Assembly (NCBI RefSeq): GCF_964332355.1
Contig: NZ_OZ201293.1
Coordinates: forward strand, 1,364,001 to 1,428,000
Direction: 5' to 3'
DNA: 64,000 nt
DNA from: Imbroritus primus
Lineage (GTDB): Bacteria; Pseudomonadota; Gammaproteobacteria; Burkholderiales; Burkholderiaceae
Shown: positions 44,557 to 52,868 of the stretch, one piece after another
How positions within the stretch are numbered: position 1 is the first letter of the stretch
Layout of the letters: each line of letters starts with the position of its first letter
Program-made: the position numbers and the translations under genes
The notes under the pieces: generated by a model
Told to the model about the DNA's origin: nothing
The model's database searches: none
What the model saw: only the letters and a program-made list of their open reading frames with translations

Positions 44557-45402
44557 TCAGGGATTGCTCGGACCCCAGAACTTCCACCACGGCCGGTCGA
44601 CTTGGCGTGCGCCATAGCGAATGAAGTCGCTGTCCGGGAAATTCTTGTCGAGCACGCGGCGTGCATCGTCGCGCAGATCGGTCATGCCGAGGGCATCGTA
44701 CGATTTCACCATCAGGTACAACGCTTCTTCGAGGGCAGGGGCCTTGTCGTAGTCGCGCAGCGCCTGCTGGGCACGGTTGGCGGCGGCGACATACGCGCCA
44801 CGCCTGTAGTAATAGCGGGCCGCATGGACTTCGTGCTGGGCCAGCGCGTTGACGATGTACTGCATGCGCAGCGCCGCATCGGGCGTGTACTTGCTGTCCG
44901 GATAACGCGTGGTCAGCACGTTGAACGCATCATAGGCGGCACGGGCAGCCTTCGGGTCGCGCTCGCTCAGGTCCTGGCCCGAGAAGCGGCCGAGAAAGCC
45001 CAGGTTATCGTTGAAGTTGATCAGGCCTTTCAGGTAGTAGGCGTAATCGATGTTCGGGTGGTTCGGATGCAGCTGGATGAAGCGGTCGACCGCGGCGATG
45101 GCTGCCGCGGTTTCACCATCCTTGTAGTTCGCATATGCGGTATCGATCTGCGCCTGCTGGGCATACCGGCCGAACGGATAGCGCGCTTCGAGTTTTTCGT
45201 AGAGCTTGACGGCTCGCGTAAAATCCCCGGTATCGAGAGCATCCTTGGCTTCGACATACAGCTTGTTGGCCGACCAGCCAGCAGTTTCGTCTACCTCGTC
45301 GGGCAGCAGTCCGCAGGCGGAGATCAGAACACAGCTGCAGGCGACCAGCGTTGCGCCGACATATGCGCGCCAACCGGTGCGTTTCGTGCTCAAGCGTTCC
45401 AT
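44557..45402 (-). CDS. bamD: Outer-membrane assembly lipoprotein BamD (ComL)
   Basis: This 281-aa lipoprotein of the BAM complex has a lipobox, LISACG, with the acylated Cys at residue 30. TPR repeats follow: AKDALDTGDFTRAVKLYEKL, YANYKDGETAAAIAAVDRFI, FNVLTTRYPDSKYTPDAALR. Length is close to E. coli BamD (245 aa) plus a slightly longer end. The start at MERLSTKRTGWRAYVG fits the lipobox distance; an earlier in-frame start 13 codons upstream was rejected. A good -10 (TATAAT on the minus strand, 45445-45440) lies 38 bases upstream. It is divergent from rluD with overlapping control sequences. Confidence 0.94.
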   Translation of the reverse strand: MERLSTKRTGWRAYVGATLVACSCVLISACGLLPDEVDETAGWSANKLYVEAKDALDTGDFTRAVKLYEKLEARYPFGRYAQQAQIDTAYANYKDGETAAAIAAVDRFIQLHPNHPNIDYAYYLKGLINFNDNLGFLGRFSGQDLSERDPKAARAAYDAFNVLTTRYPDSKYTPDAALRMQYIVNALAQHEVHAARYYYRRGAYVAAANRAQQALRDYDKAPALEEALYLMVKSYDALGMTDLRDDARRVLDKNFPDSDFIRYGARQVDRPWWKFWGPSNP

Positions 45403-45417
45403 GTGCAGGTTTCCAGA

Positions 45418-46584
45418 ATGGTGAAAATTAGCGCGTTCCATTATATCCGAACCCCGAGCGCCAAAAGCCGCCCGGCGGCTGACTTTTCGGATGTCGCGGG
45501 CGGTATCGGCCAGCCCGCTTCATCCGATGACACGGATTTTGACGAGAATGAATTCGACGGGCTGGCGATGCCCGGCACCACCACCACGGGGCACGGGGAG
45601 TTCGCTCCCGTGGTGTTCGAAGCGGGCACGGCACAGCATGGCCAGCGGCTCGACAAATCGCTGGCGGCATGGATGCCGGCATTTTCGCGCAGCCGTATCC
45701 AGCAGTGGATCGAGCACGGCGCGGTGCAGGTCAACGGTAAGCCGAGCAAGACCAAGGCCACGCTGATGTTGGGTGATCGCATCGATGTCGCGCCCGAACC
45801 CGCGCCGGAGGACCTGGCATTCGCCCCGGCCGATGTGCCGCTCGATGTCGTTTATGAAGACGACAGCCTGCTGGTAATCAACAAACCGGCTGGTCTGGTG
45901 GTGCATCCCGCGGCCGGCAACTGGAGCGGCACGGTACTCAATGGCGTGCTGTATCGCGATCCGCAAGCCAGCCGTCTGCCGCGCGCCGGTATCGTGCACC
46001 GGCTCGACAAGGAAACATCGGGCCTGATGGTGATCGCCCGCACCTTGACGGCGCAGACGGATCTCGTGCGCCAGCTGCAGGCGCGCACGGTCAAACGAAC
46101 CTACCTCGCCCTGGTGTGGGGCGAGCCGCCGGAGAGCGGCACCATCGACGCGCCGATTGGCCGCGATCCGCGCGAGCGGACGCGCATGGCGATCATCGAA
46201 TCCGCCAGTGGCAAGCCGGCGTGCACCCATTTCGAGACCTTGCAGACCGTCGATCTTGGACGGAGTACGATTTCCCTGGTGCGCTGCCAACTGGAAACCG
46301 GCCGGACCCACCAGATCCGTGTCCACTTCCAGGCCTTCGGCTACCCCTTGGTGGGTGATCCGGTCTATGCGCGCGCAGTGACGCGCGGGCGGGCTCAGGT
46401 CATGCGCGCACCGCTGCCGTTGCCGTTCGAGCGCCAGGCCTTGCATGCGTTCCGTCTCGGATTGCGTCATCCGGTGGACGGGCGTACGCTCGAATGGCGT
46501 GCAGCGCCGCCAGCGGACATGCTGGCGCTCATGGATGCCCTGGGGTTCGAGACCGATGCCGACGACCGCAATGCTGACGACTGA
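45418..46584 (+). CDS. rluD: 23S rRNA pseudouridine synthase RluD
   Basis: This 388-aa protein (from the ATG at 45418) modifies helix 69 uridines of 23S rRNA. An S4 domain starts at GQRLDKSLAAWMPAFSRSRI, and the catalytic Asp197 lies in GIVHRLDKETSGLMV. RTHQIRVHFQAFGYPLVGDP is the usual late motif. An acidic N-terminal extension of about 75 residues precedes the S4 domain, with DDTDFDENEFDGLAM. A second ATG at 45568 would give a 24-residue leader like E. coli RluD and cannot be excluded. The upstream open frame lies over bamD in antisense and is not coding. The end overlaps pgeF by 14 bases. Confidence 0.92.
   Translation: MVKISAFHYIRTPSAKSRPAADFSDVAGGIGQPASSDDTDFDENEFDGLAMPGTTTTGHGEFAPVVFEAGTAQHGQRLDKSLAAWMPAFSRSRIQQWIEHGAVQVNGKPSKTKATLMLGDRIDVAPEPAPEDLAFAPADVPLDVVYEDDSLLVINKPAGLVVHPAAGNWSGTVLNGVLYRDPQASRLPRAGIVHRLDKETSGLMVIARTLTAQTDLVRQLQARTVKRTYLALVWGEPPESGTIDAPIGRDPRERTRMAIIESASGKPACTHFETLQTVDLGRSTISLVRCQLETGRTHQIRVHFQAFGYPLVGDPVYARAVTRGRAQVMRAPLPLPFERQALHAFRLGLRHPVDGRTLEWRAAPPADMLALMDALGFETDADDRNADD
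45440..45445 (-). promoter_or_regulatory. -10 element for bamD inside the rluD 5' region
   Basis: TATAAT on the minus strand (45445-45440), 38 bases before the bamD ATG. No convincing -35 at 16-18 bases was found. It lies within the first codons of the rluD frame. Confidence 0.4.
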
Positions 46585-47377
46585 TGACCTGCTGGTACCA
46601 GAGTGGCCCGCGCCGCCCAATGTGCGGGCCCTGTCCACGACACGACGTGGCGGTGTCAGCCTGCCGCCCTATGGCGCAACGGCAAAGCTGCCGGGCGGCT
46701 TGAACCTGGGTACGCATGTTGGCGATCTCCCTGGACATGTCGCAGAGAACCGCCTGCGCCTGCAGGCACACCTGCCGCACACGCCGCTGTGGCTCGACCA
46801 GGTGCATGGCTGCAGTGTGGTCATGGCGCCGGTCGAAGGCAGCATACCGTCTGCCGACGCCAGTATCGCCACGCGGCCACAGGCGGTCTGCGCCGTCATG
46901 ACGGCCGACTGCCTGCCTGTCTTGCTGTGCGATCGCGCAGGCACGGTGGTTGGCGCGGCGCATGCCGGCTGGCGCGGCCTCTGTGCCGGCGTGCTCGAAC
47001 AGACACTTGAGCGGATGCGCAGCCATGCCCGCGAGGGCGATGCAAGCGAGTGGCTGGCATGGCTTGGCCCGGCCATTGGTCCCACCGCATTCGAAGTTGG
47101 TAGCGAGGTGCGCGATGCCTTCCTTGCCGCGGCGCTGGAGAGCGAGCAACCTGCCACCAGCGCGGCCTTTGTGCCACATGGCGATGCCGCCGCACGGCGT
47201 GCCGGCAAATATCTGGCCGATCTGTATGCGCTGGCGCGCATTCGACTCGCGCGGGCAGGTTACGTGGAGGTCAGCGGTGGTACGCGCTGCACTTACACGG
47301 AGGCCGATGTGTTCTATTCGTATCGCCGTGACCAGCGTACGGGACGGATGGCCTCACTCGTGTGGCTGGCGGACTGA
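46571..47377 (+). CDS. pgeF: Peptidoglycan editing factor PgeF (laccase-domain, YfiH)
   Basis: This 268-aa protein of the Cu-oxidase_4 (YfiH) family acts as a quality-control amidase/deaminase-like enzyme for mis-incorporated peptidoglycan residues. Motifs are AVMTADCLPVLLCDRAG, VVGAAHAGWRGLCAGVL, WLGPAIGPTAFEVGSEV and GGTRCTYTEADVFYSYRRDQ; metal ligands fall in the second and third. The start at MLTTDDLLVPEWPAPPN overlaps the rluD stop by 14 bases, as expected for the rluD-pgeF pair. Codons upstream (46556 and 46445) were rejected as part of rluD. Confidence 0.94.
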   Translation: MLTTDDLLVPEWPAPPNVRALSTTRRGGVSLPPYGATAKLPGGLNLGTHVGDLPGHVAENRLRLQAHLPHTPLWLDQVHGCSVVMAPVEGSIPSADASIATRPQAVCAVMTADCLPVLLCDRAGTVVGAAHAGWRGLCAGVLEQTLERMRSHAREGDASEWLAWLGPAIGPTAFEVGSEVRDAFLAAALESEQPATSAAFVPHGDAAARRAGKYLADLYALARIRLARAGYVEVSGGTRCTYTEADVFYSYRRDQRTGRMASLVWLAD

Positions 47378-47644
47378 TGGCGGTGCCTGCGGTGGCTCGC
47401 TTGGCGGAGGTACAGGGCGTGCATCCATACCAGATGTCGGCGCTTCTTCCTGTGCGGAAGGTGACGCATCGCGTTCGAGCGCTTGCCGGCGACGGCGCCG
47501 CGCTGGCGTGCCCACCAACCATAGAAACAACGCTAGCGGCGCCAGCCCATACAGCAGAAACGTAGCAACGCCCGCGACTACCGACCGCTCGGTCAGGGAC
47601 ATCATCAGGACGACATACAGCCAGGCGATCGCTACGATATACAT
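47354..47644 (-). CDS. Small membrane protein with Pro-rich tail
   Basis: A 96-aa hypothetical protein, MYIVAIAWLYVVLMMSLTER then VATFLLYGLAPLALFLWLVG, giving two membrane segments. A basic stretch RRRRRQALERDASPS and a Pro-rich end (RPVPPPSEPPQAPPSVRQPH) follow. It overlaps the 3' end of pgeF in convergent orientation by 24 bases. No family is recognised. A 38-codon upstream extension without family features was not used. The membrane pattern supports it as real. Confidence 0.6.
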   Translation of the reverse strand: MYIVAIAWLYVVLMMSLTERSVVAGVATFLLYGLAPLALFLWLVGTPARRRRRQALERDASPSAQEEAPTSGMDARPVPPPSEPPQAPPSVRQPHE

Positions 47645-47716
47645 GGGGCAGTTTGATGAAGATCTAACAATGCGTGGATCCATGCATCGATTCGATGTTG
47701 TAGGGGGCTGGACGCA

Positions 47717-47746
47717 TTGACATGTCCGCGCACGCCGTGCAACATG
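47717..47746 (+). promoter_or_regulatory. phaC promoter
   Basis: TTGACA (47717-47722) and AACATG (47741-47746) are separated by 18 bases. This matches the geometry and sequence of the published C. necator phaC promoter (TTGACA, 18 bases, AACAAT). A leader of about 180 bases precedes phaC. Confidence 0.7.
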
Positions 47747-47932
47747 ATCCAACGACATGAATCACCAGAAACAGCAGCAGGCGAAAGCATACCGCATGCG
47801 GCTGCGTGTACCCGGTGCCATGCATGGCACCCGGCCGATCCGGCCAGACCGTGATGACCGCAAAGTCCACCGGGTTGTTCCCGGTGTGTATACCGCAGAC
47901 GCGCATTGCGCTGTTCAGCCGACGAGGACAAC

Positions 47933-49678
47933 ATGGTTTCCAGATCTTCCTCTTCAGCGCAATCGACTGAAGACAAGTCAACGCCTTTTTCCATGTTTTC
48001 CCAGATGACCGATCCGACCAGATGGCTCGAGGCCATGCAGCAGTGGCAGGGCCATACCGGCGCTGGCGCCGCGCTGGCAGGGCTGCCGACAGGTACACGC
48101 GTCGATCCCGATCGCATGCTCGCGATTCAGCGCGACTATACCAACGGCGTGCGCCAGCTCTGGCAGGGGATGCTGAGCCAGGGTGCAACGCCAGCACTGC
48201 CGGATCGCCGCTTTGCCGGCGAGGCATGGACCGGTCACGCCCCTTATGCCTTTACCGCAGCCTTTTACTTGCTCAATGCACGGGCCATGCTGCAGATGGC
48301 GGAAGCCATCGAGGGCGAGCCCAAGGTCCAGCAGCGCATCCGCTTTGCTGTTTCGCAATGGGTTGATGCGATGTCGCCGGCCAACTTTCTGGCAACCAAC
48401 CCGGAAGCGCAGCAGGCGCTGATCGAATCGCATGGCGAATCGCTGCAGCATGGCATTCAGCACATGCTTGAGGATCTCGGCAAGGGCAAGATCTCGCATA
48501 CCGATGACAGCGCTTTCGAGGTCGGACGCAACCTCGCCGTCACGCCGGGCGATGTCATTTACGAGAACGAATATTTTCAGCTGATCCAGTACCACCCGCT
48601 GACGGACAAGGTGTTCGCGCGGCCGCTGTTGATCGTGCCGCCGTGCATCAACAAGTTCTACGTGCTCGACCTGCAGCCGGAGAACTCGCTGGTGCGCTAC
48701 GCGGTAGAACAGGGGCATACCGTCATGCTGGTGTCGTGGCGCAATCCCGGCAACGACATGGCCGACCGTACGTGGGACGACTATATCGAGCATGCGGCTA
48801 TCCAGGCCATCCACGTGACCCAGGCAGTCAGCCGCCAGAAGCAGATCAATGTACTAGGGTTCTGCGTAGGCGGCACGATCCTGTCGACTGCGCTGGCCGT
48901 GCTGGCGGCGCGTGGCGAACATCCGGCGGCCAGCCTGACGCTGCTGACGGCGATGCTTGATTTTACCGATACCGGCGTGCTCGACGTGTTCGTGGACGAA
49001 GCGCATGTCGCCTTGCGCGAACATACCATCGGCGGACAGGGCGGAACGCCGGCCGGGATATTGCATGGCACGGAACTGGCTAATACCTTTTCATTCTTGC
49101 GTCCGAACGATCTGGTGTGGAACTACGTGATCGACAACTATCTGAAAGGCAAGTCGCCCACGCCGTTCGATATCCTGTACTGGAACGGCGATTCCACCAA
49201 TCTGCCCGGACCCTGGTACTGCTGGTACCTGCGTCATACCTATCTGCAGAACGATCTGATGCATCCGGGGCGGCTTACCGTGTGTGGCGCGCCGGTCGAT
49301 TTTGGTCAGCTCGACATGCCGGTGTATCTCTACGGTTCGCGCGAGGACCATATCGTGCCCTGGACGACAGCGTATGCATCGGCTGCGCTGTTACCTGGCG
49401 ACAAGCGTTTCGTGCTGGGGGCCTCGGGACATATCGCTGGCGTTATCAACCCGCCGGCGAAGAAGAAGCGTTCCTACTGGACCGCCGAGACGCTCCCGGT
49501 GAAGGCAGAAGCCTGGCTTGCGTCTGCACAGGAGCATCCCGGCAGCTGGTGGACCGACTGGTCGGCATGGCTGGCCGGACATGGCGGGGCGCGCAAGGCG
49601 GCGCCGCGTGCCACGGGCAACGCGCAGTACCAGCCGATCGAGCCAGCGCCGGGCCGGTATGTGAAAGCACGCGCATGA
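47933..49678 (+). CDS. phaC: Poly-beta-hydroxyalkanoate synthase (class I)
   Basis: This 581-aa synthase polymerises 3-hydroxybutyryl-CoA on PHA granules. The catalytic triad is Cys311 (GFCVGG), Asp472 (REDHIVPW) and His500 (GASGHIAG), each eight less than in C. necator PhaC1. SPANFLATNPEAQQALIESH and NLPGPWYCWYLRHTYLQND are characteristic of class I. The N-terminus is divergent and about eight residues shorter than in H16. GAGGA precedes the ATG at 47933; nine upstream codons in the same frame were trimmed. It is the first gene of the phaC-phaA-phaB group, with a 184-base gap before phaA. Confidence 0.97.
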   Translation: MVSRSSSSAQSTEDKSTPFSMFSQMTDPTRWLEAMQQWQGHTGAGAALAGLPTGTRVDPDRMLAIQRDYTNGVRQLWQGMLSQGATPALPDRRFAGEAWTGHAPYAFTAAFYLLNARAMLQMAEAIEGEPKVQQRIRFAVSQWVDAMSPANFLATNPEAQQALIESHGESLQHGIQHMLEDLGKGKISHTDDSAFEVGRNLAVTPGDVIYENEYFQLIQYHPLTDKVFARPLLIVPPCINKFYVLDLQPENSLVRYAVEQGHTVMLVSWRNPGNDMADRTWDDYIEHAAIQAIHVTQAVSRQKQINVLGFCVGGTILSTALAVLAARGEHPAASLTLLTAMLDFTDTGVLDVFVDEAHVALREHTIGGQGGTPAGILHGTELANTFSFLRPNDLVWNYVIDNYLKGKSPTPFDILYWNGDSTNLPGPWYCWYLRHTYLQNDLMHPGRLTVCGAPVDFGQLDMPVYLYGSREDHIVPWTTAYASAALLPGDKRFVLGASGHIAGVINPPAKKKRSYWTAETLPVKAEAWLASAQEHPGSWWTDWSAWLAGHGGARKAAPRATGNAQYQPIEPAPGRYVKARA

Positions 49679-49718
49679 TCGCTGGATGACGTGTGCACGG
49701 GATATGCATTAAATAGCG

Positions 49719-49748
49719 GCGCGTGTCGATCCGCAATCTGACACACGC
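49719..49748 (+). other. Hairpin between phaC and phaA
   Basis: GCGCGTGTC (49719-49727) pairs with GACACACGC (49740-49748), nine bases with one mismatch and a 12-base loop. No T-run follows, so it is not a typical terminator. It could shape the phaC/phaA transcript ratio. Confidence 0.4.
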
Positions 49749-49862
49749 CTGTGATATATCGTTGGGCAGGCAAGCTTGCCCCGATGGCAGCATGGCGAAG
49801 CAGACGTTTCAACAGATGTTTCGCGGCATTGGAAAGAGTGCATTACAAAACGAGGACTGGAC

Positions 49863-51044
49863 ATGACAGACGTTGTGATTGTTTCCGCCGCACGGACCGC
49901 GGTCGGCAAGTTTGGCGGCTCTCTGGCACGCGTGGCTGCACCGGAATTGGGCGCCACGGTGATTCGCGCCGCACTGGAGCGCGCCAAAGTGGCGCCGGAC
50001 CAGGTCAGCGAAGTCATCATGGGCCAGGTGCTGGCGGCCGGCTCGGGGCAGAATCCCGCGCGCCAGGCTTCCCTCAAGGGTGGCCTGCCGGTGATGGTGC
50101 CGGCCATGACCATCAACAAGGTCTGCGGCTCGGGTCTGAAGGCCGTAATGCTTGCCGCGAACGCCATCATGGCGGGCGATGCCGATATCGTGGTGGCTGG
50201 CGGGCAGGAAAACATGAGCGCCTCCCCGCACGTACTGCTGGGCTCGCGCGACGGCTTCCGCATGGGCGACGCCAAGATGGTCGACTCGATGATCGTCGAC
50301 GGCCTCTGGGATGTGTATAACCAGTACCACATGGGCATCACCGCCGAGAATGTCGCCAAGGAATACGGTATTGGCCGCGAGGCCCAGGACGCCTTCGCGG
50401 TGGATTCCCAGAACAAGGCCGAGGCCGCGCAGAAGGCCGGCCGCTTTACCGATGAAATCGTTCCGGTGATGATTCCGCAGCGCAAGGGTGATCCGTTGGC
50501 CTTCGCGACCGATGAATATGTACGCCAGGGCGCCACGCTGGATTCCATCGCCAGCCTGAAGCCCGCTTTTGACAAGGCAGGCTCGGTGACCGCTGGCAAC
50601 GCTTCGGGGCTCAACGATGGCGCGGCCGCTGTGGTCGTGATGTCGGCCAAACGTGCAGAACAGCTTGGCCTCACACCGCTGGCACGCATCAAGGCCTACG
50701 CGACCGCCGGCGTGGATCCAAAAGTGATGGGCATGGGGCCCGTACCGGCTTCGCAACGCTGCCTATCGCGCGCCGGCTGGTCGGTGGACGACCTCGACCT
50801 GATGGAAATCAACGAGGCGTTCGCCGCCCAGGCGCTGGCCGTGCACCAGCAGATGAAATGGGATACGTCCAAGGTCAACGTCAACGGCGGGGCGATCGCC
50901 ATCGGCCATCCGATTGGCGCATCCGGCTGCCGCATCCTGGTGACGCTGCTGCATGAAATGCAGCGCCGTGGTGCGCACAAGGGCCTGGCATCGCTGTGCA
51001 TTGGCGGTGGCATGGGCGTGGCACTGGCTGTCGAACGTCCCTGA
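49863..51044 (+). CDS. phaA: Acetyl-CoA acetyltransferase (beta-ketothiolase)
   Basis: This 393-aa thiolase condenses two acetyl-CoA to acetoacetyl-CoA, the first step of polyhydroxybutyrate synthesis. It has the same length as C. necator PhaA. Active-site residues are Cys88 (NKVCGSGLKAV), His349 (GGAIAIGHPIGASG) and Cys379 (LASLCIGGGMG). The start MTDVVIVSAARTAVGKFGG is canonical; 29 codons in the same frame upstream were trimmed. It lies 184 bases after phaC and 88 bases before phaB, so all three are likely one transcript. Confidence 0.98.
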   Translation: MTDVVIVSAARTAVGKFGGSLARVAAPELGATVIRAALERAKVAPDQVSEVIMGQVLAAGSGQNPARQASLKGGLPVMVPAMTINKVCGSGLKAVMLAANAIMAGDADIVVAGGQENMSASPHVLLGSRDGFRMGDAKMVDSMIVDGLWDVYNQYHMGITAENVAKEYGIGREAQDAFAVDSQNKAEAAQKAGRFTDEIVPVMIPQRKGDPLAFATDEYVRQGATLDSIASLKPAFDKAGSVTAGNASGLNDGAAAVVVMSAKRAEQLGLTPLARIKAYATAGVDPKVMGMGPVPASQRCLSRAGWSVDDLDLMEINEAFAAQALAVHQQMKWDTSKVNVNGGAIAIGHPIGASGCRILVTLLHEMQRRGAHKGLASLCIGGGMGVALAVERP

Positions 51045-51132
51045 CCAGGCCGGAGCGCATCAGCACCAATCATCCCGGGTCGCACCAAGGTGGGGCGGCC
51101 GGGCACTCGAATAGAACGCAAGCGGAGCAGAC

Positions 51133-51873
51133 ATGAGCAAGAAAATCGCGTACGTCACGGGCGGCATGGGTGGCATCGGCACCGTGATCTGCCAGCGCCT
51201 GGCCAAGGAAGGCTATACGGTGGTTGCAGGCTGTGGCCCCAATTCCCCGCGCCGAGCCAAGTGGCTCGAGCAGCAAAAGGAACTCGGCTATGATTTCATT
51301 GCCTCCGAAGGCAACGTGGCGGACTGGGATTCCACCAAGGCTGCCTTCGACAAGGTCAAGGCCGAAGTCGGACAGATCGACATCCTCGTCAACAATGCCG
51401 GCATCACGCGCGACGTGGTATTCCGCAAGATGACGCGCGCCGACTGGGATGCCGTAATCGACACCAACCTGACCTCGCTGTTCAACGTCACCAAGCAGGT
51501 GATCGACGGCATGTGCGATCGCGGTTTTGGCCGCGTCGTCAACATCTCGTCGGTGAACGGCCAGAAGGGGCAATTTGGCCAGACCAACTACTCGACTGCC
51601 AAGGCGGGTATCCACGGCTTCACCATGGCCCTGGCGCAGGAGGTGGCAACGAAGGGCGTGACGGTCAATACCGTGTCGCCGGGTTATATCGCCACCGATA
51701 TGGTCAAGTCGATCCGTGAGGATGTGCTGGACAAGATCATTCAGACCATTCCGGTGAAGCGCCTGGGCACGCCAGCCGAGATTGCCTCGATCTGCGCGTG
51801 GCTGGCCTCCGAGGAAGCCGGCTTTGCAACCGGGGCCGATTTCTCGCTGAACGGCGGCCTGCACATGGGCTGA
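51133..51873 (+). CDS. phaB: Acetoacetyl-CoA reductase (NADPH)
   Basis: This 246-aa short-chain dehydrogenase reduces acetoacetyl-CoA to (R)-3-hydroxybutyryl-CoA for PHB. YVTGGMGGIGTVICQRLAKE is the NADP-binding motif, NNAGITRDVVF the NNAG motif, and Ser140, Tyr153 and Lys157 (NISSVNGQKG, NYSTAKAG) the catalytic set. It has the same length as C. necator PhaB1. It is the third gene of the phaCAB operon; CGGAGC lies 8 bases before the ATG. Confidence 0.98.
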   Translation: MSKKIAYVTGGMGGIGTVICQRLAKEGYTVVAGCGPNSPRRAKWLEQQKELGYDFIASEGNVADWDSTKAAFDKVKAEVGQIDILVNNAGITRDVVFRKMTRADWDAVIDTNLTSLFNVTKQVIDGMCDRGFGRVVNISSVNGQKGQFGQTNYSTAKAGIHGFTMALAQEVATKGVTVNTVSPGYIATDMVKSIREDVLDKIIQTIPVKRLGTPAEIASICAWLASEEAGFATGADFSLNGGLHMG

Positions 51874-51888
51874 TGGCCACCTTTTGTG

Positions 51889-51913
51889 TCGCGGCAAGCT
51901 TTGTTTGCCGCGA
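51889..51913 (+). other. Hairpin between phaB and phaR
   Basis: A perfect 9-base stem TCGCGGCAA (51889-51897) / TTGCCGCGA (51905-51913) with a 7-base loop lies 16 bases after phaB. The tail TGCAATACC is not T-rich, so it is a weak terminator or an mRNA end-stabiliser. Confidence 0.5.
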
Positions 51914-51999
51914 TGCAATACCGGCCTGCCGGGCCGTTCGATCGCACTGGCTCGGGTTTTCCCGATTCGTGTGATCTTTCCTTTGCGCCTTGATGGGCT

Positions 52000-52005
52000 T
52001 AGAAT
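52000..52005 (+). promoter_or_regulatory. Possible phaR promoter -10
   Basis: TAGAAT (52000-52005) lies 127 bases before the phaR ATG. The -35 region is poor (TTTCCT at 17 bases). In C. necator, phaR has its own promoter and autoregulates. Confidence 0.35.
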
Positions 52006-52132
52006 CGGATGAAGAGGACGGTCCGTACCCGTGGGCCGATACCCGTGTTTCCGATCACCAGCGCGATGCGCATTGCCGCACTGCATCCAATGCGGCGCAG
52101 CAGCCACCAAGCGAAACAACAGGACAGGATCA

Positions 52133-52696
52133 ATGGCCACGAGCAAAAAGAGCGCGGAACGACTGATCAAGAAATATCCCAACCGACGCCTGTACGATAC
52201 GCAAACCAGCACCTACATTACCCTTGCCGATGTGAAGCAGCTGGTGATGGAGTCCGAGGATTTTCGCGTGGTCGATGCCAAATCCGGCGAGGACCTCACG
52301 CGCAGCATCCTGCTGCAGATCATCCTGGAAGAGGAAACCGGCGGGGCGCCGATGTTCTCCGGCCCCATGCTGTCGCAGATCATTCGTTTCTACGGGCATG
52401 CCATGCAGGGCATGATGGGCACGTATCTCGAAAAGAATATCCAGGCCTTTATCGATATCCAGAACAAACTCGCCGAGAATTCCAAGGACCTCTATCCGGG
52501 TAGTCCCGCGCTCAATGCCGACGTGTGGTCGCAGTTCATGAATATGCAGGGCCCGATGATGCAGGGCATGATGAGCAGCTACATCGAGCAGAGCAAGAAT
52601 CTCTTCATGCAGATGCAGGAGCAGATGCAGTCGCAGACTCAGAACATGTTCGGCACGTTTCCGTTCAATCACCAGAACGACAAGAAATCGTCCTGA
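52133..52696 (+). CDS. phaR: Polyhydroxyalkanoate synthesis repressor PhaR
   Basis: This 187-aa regulator senses PHB granules and represses phaP and itself. The N-terminal DNA-binding region reads KKSAERLIKKYPNRRLYDTQ and STYITLADVKQLVMESEDFR; the PHA-accumulation domain follows (about 70-115, LTRSILLQIILEEETGGAPM). The C-terminal part is very rich in Met and Gln (MQMQEQMQSQTQNMFG), which may bind PHB. The start at MATSKKSAERL fits the family; 34 upstream codons were trimmed. It is 259 bases after phaB, with its own likely promoter, and ends before a strong terminator. Confidence 0.97.
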   Translation: MATSKKSAERLIKKYPNRRLYDTQTSTYITLADVKQLVMESEDFRVVDAKSGEDLTRSILLQIILEEETGGAPMFSGPMLSQIIRFYGHAMQGMMGTYLEKNIQAFIDIQNKLAENSKDLYPGSPALNADVWSQFMNMQGPMMQGMMSSYIEQSKNLFMQMQEQMQSQTQNMFGTFPFNHQNDKKSS

Positions 52697-52733
52697 GTAC
52701 CGTCGCCATATAGTCGCCATACGGCGGCATCGC

Positions 52734-52765
52734 AAAAAAAGGGAGCCAATGGCTCCCTTTCTTGT
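52734..52765 (+). terminator. Rho-independent terminator of phaR
   Basis: AAAGGGAGCC (52738-52747), loop AAT, GGCTCCCTTT (52751-52760), an exact 10-base stem with A-run before and CTTGTT after. It can also stop transcription from the opposite mfd strand. Confidence 0.85.
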
Positions 52766-52868
52766 TGGTACCGTTTGTGTCGCCGGTATCAGTCATGCGG
52801 GCGCGCGTGCACGCCGTGCGCCGGGCGTGCCGATGCGTCTGATCAACCGACGCACCTGATGTGCCCCT

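Noticed and set aside
44602..45417. Upstream extension of the rluD frame over bamD
   Set aside because: The sequence is antisense to the BamD TPR region and has no S4 or RluD features.
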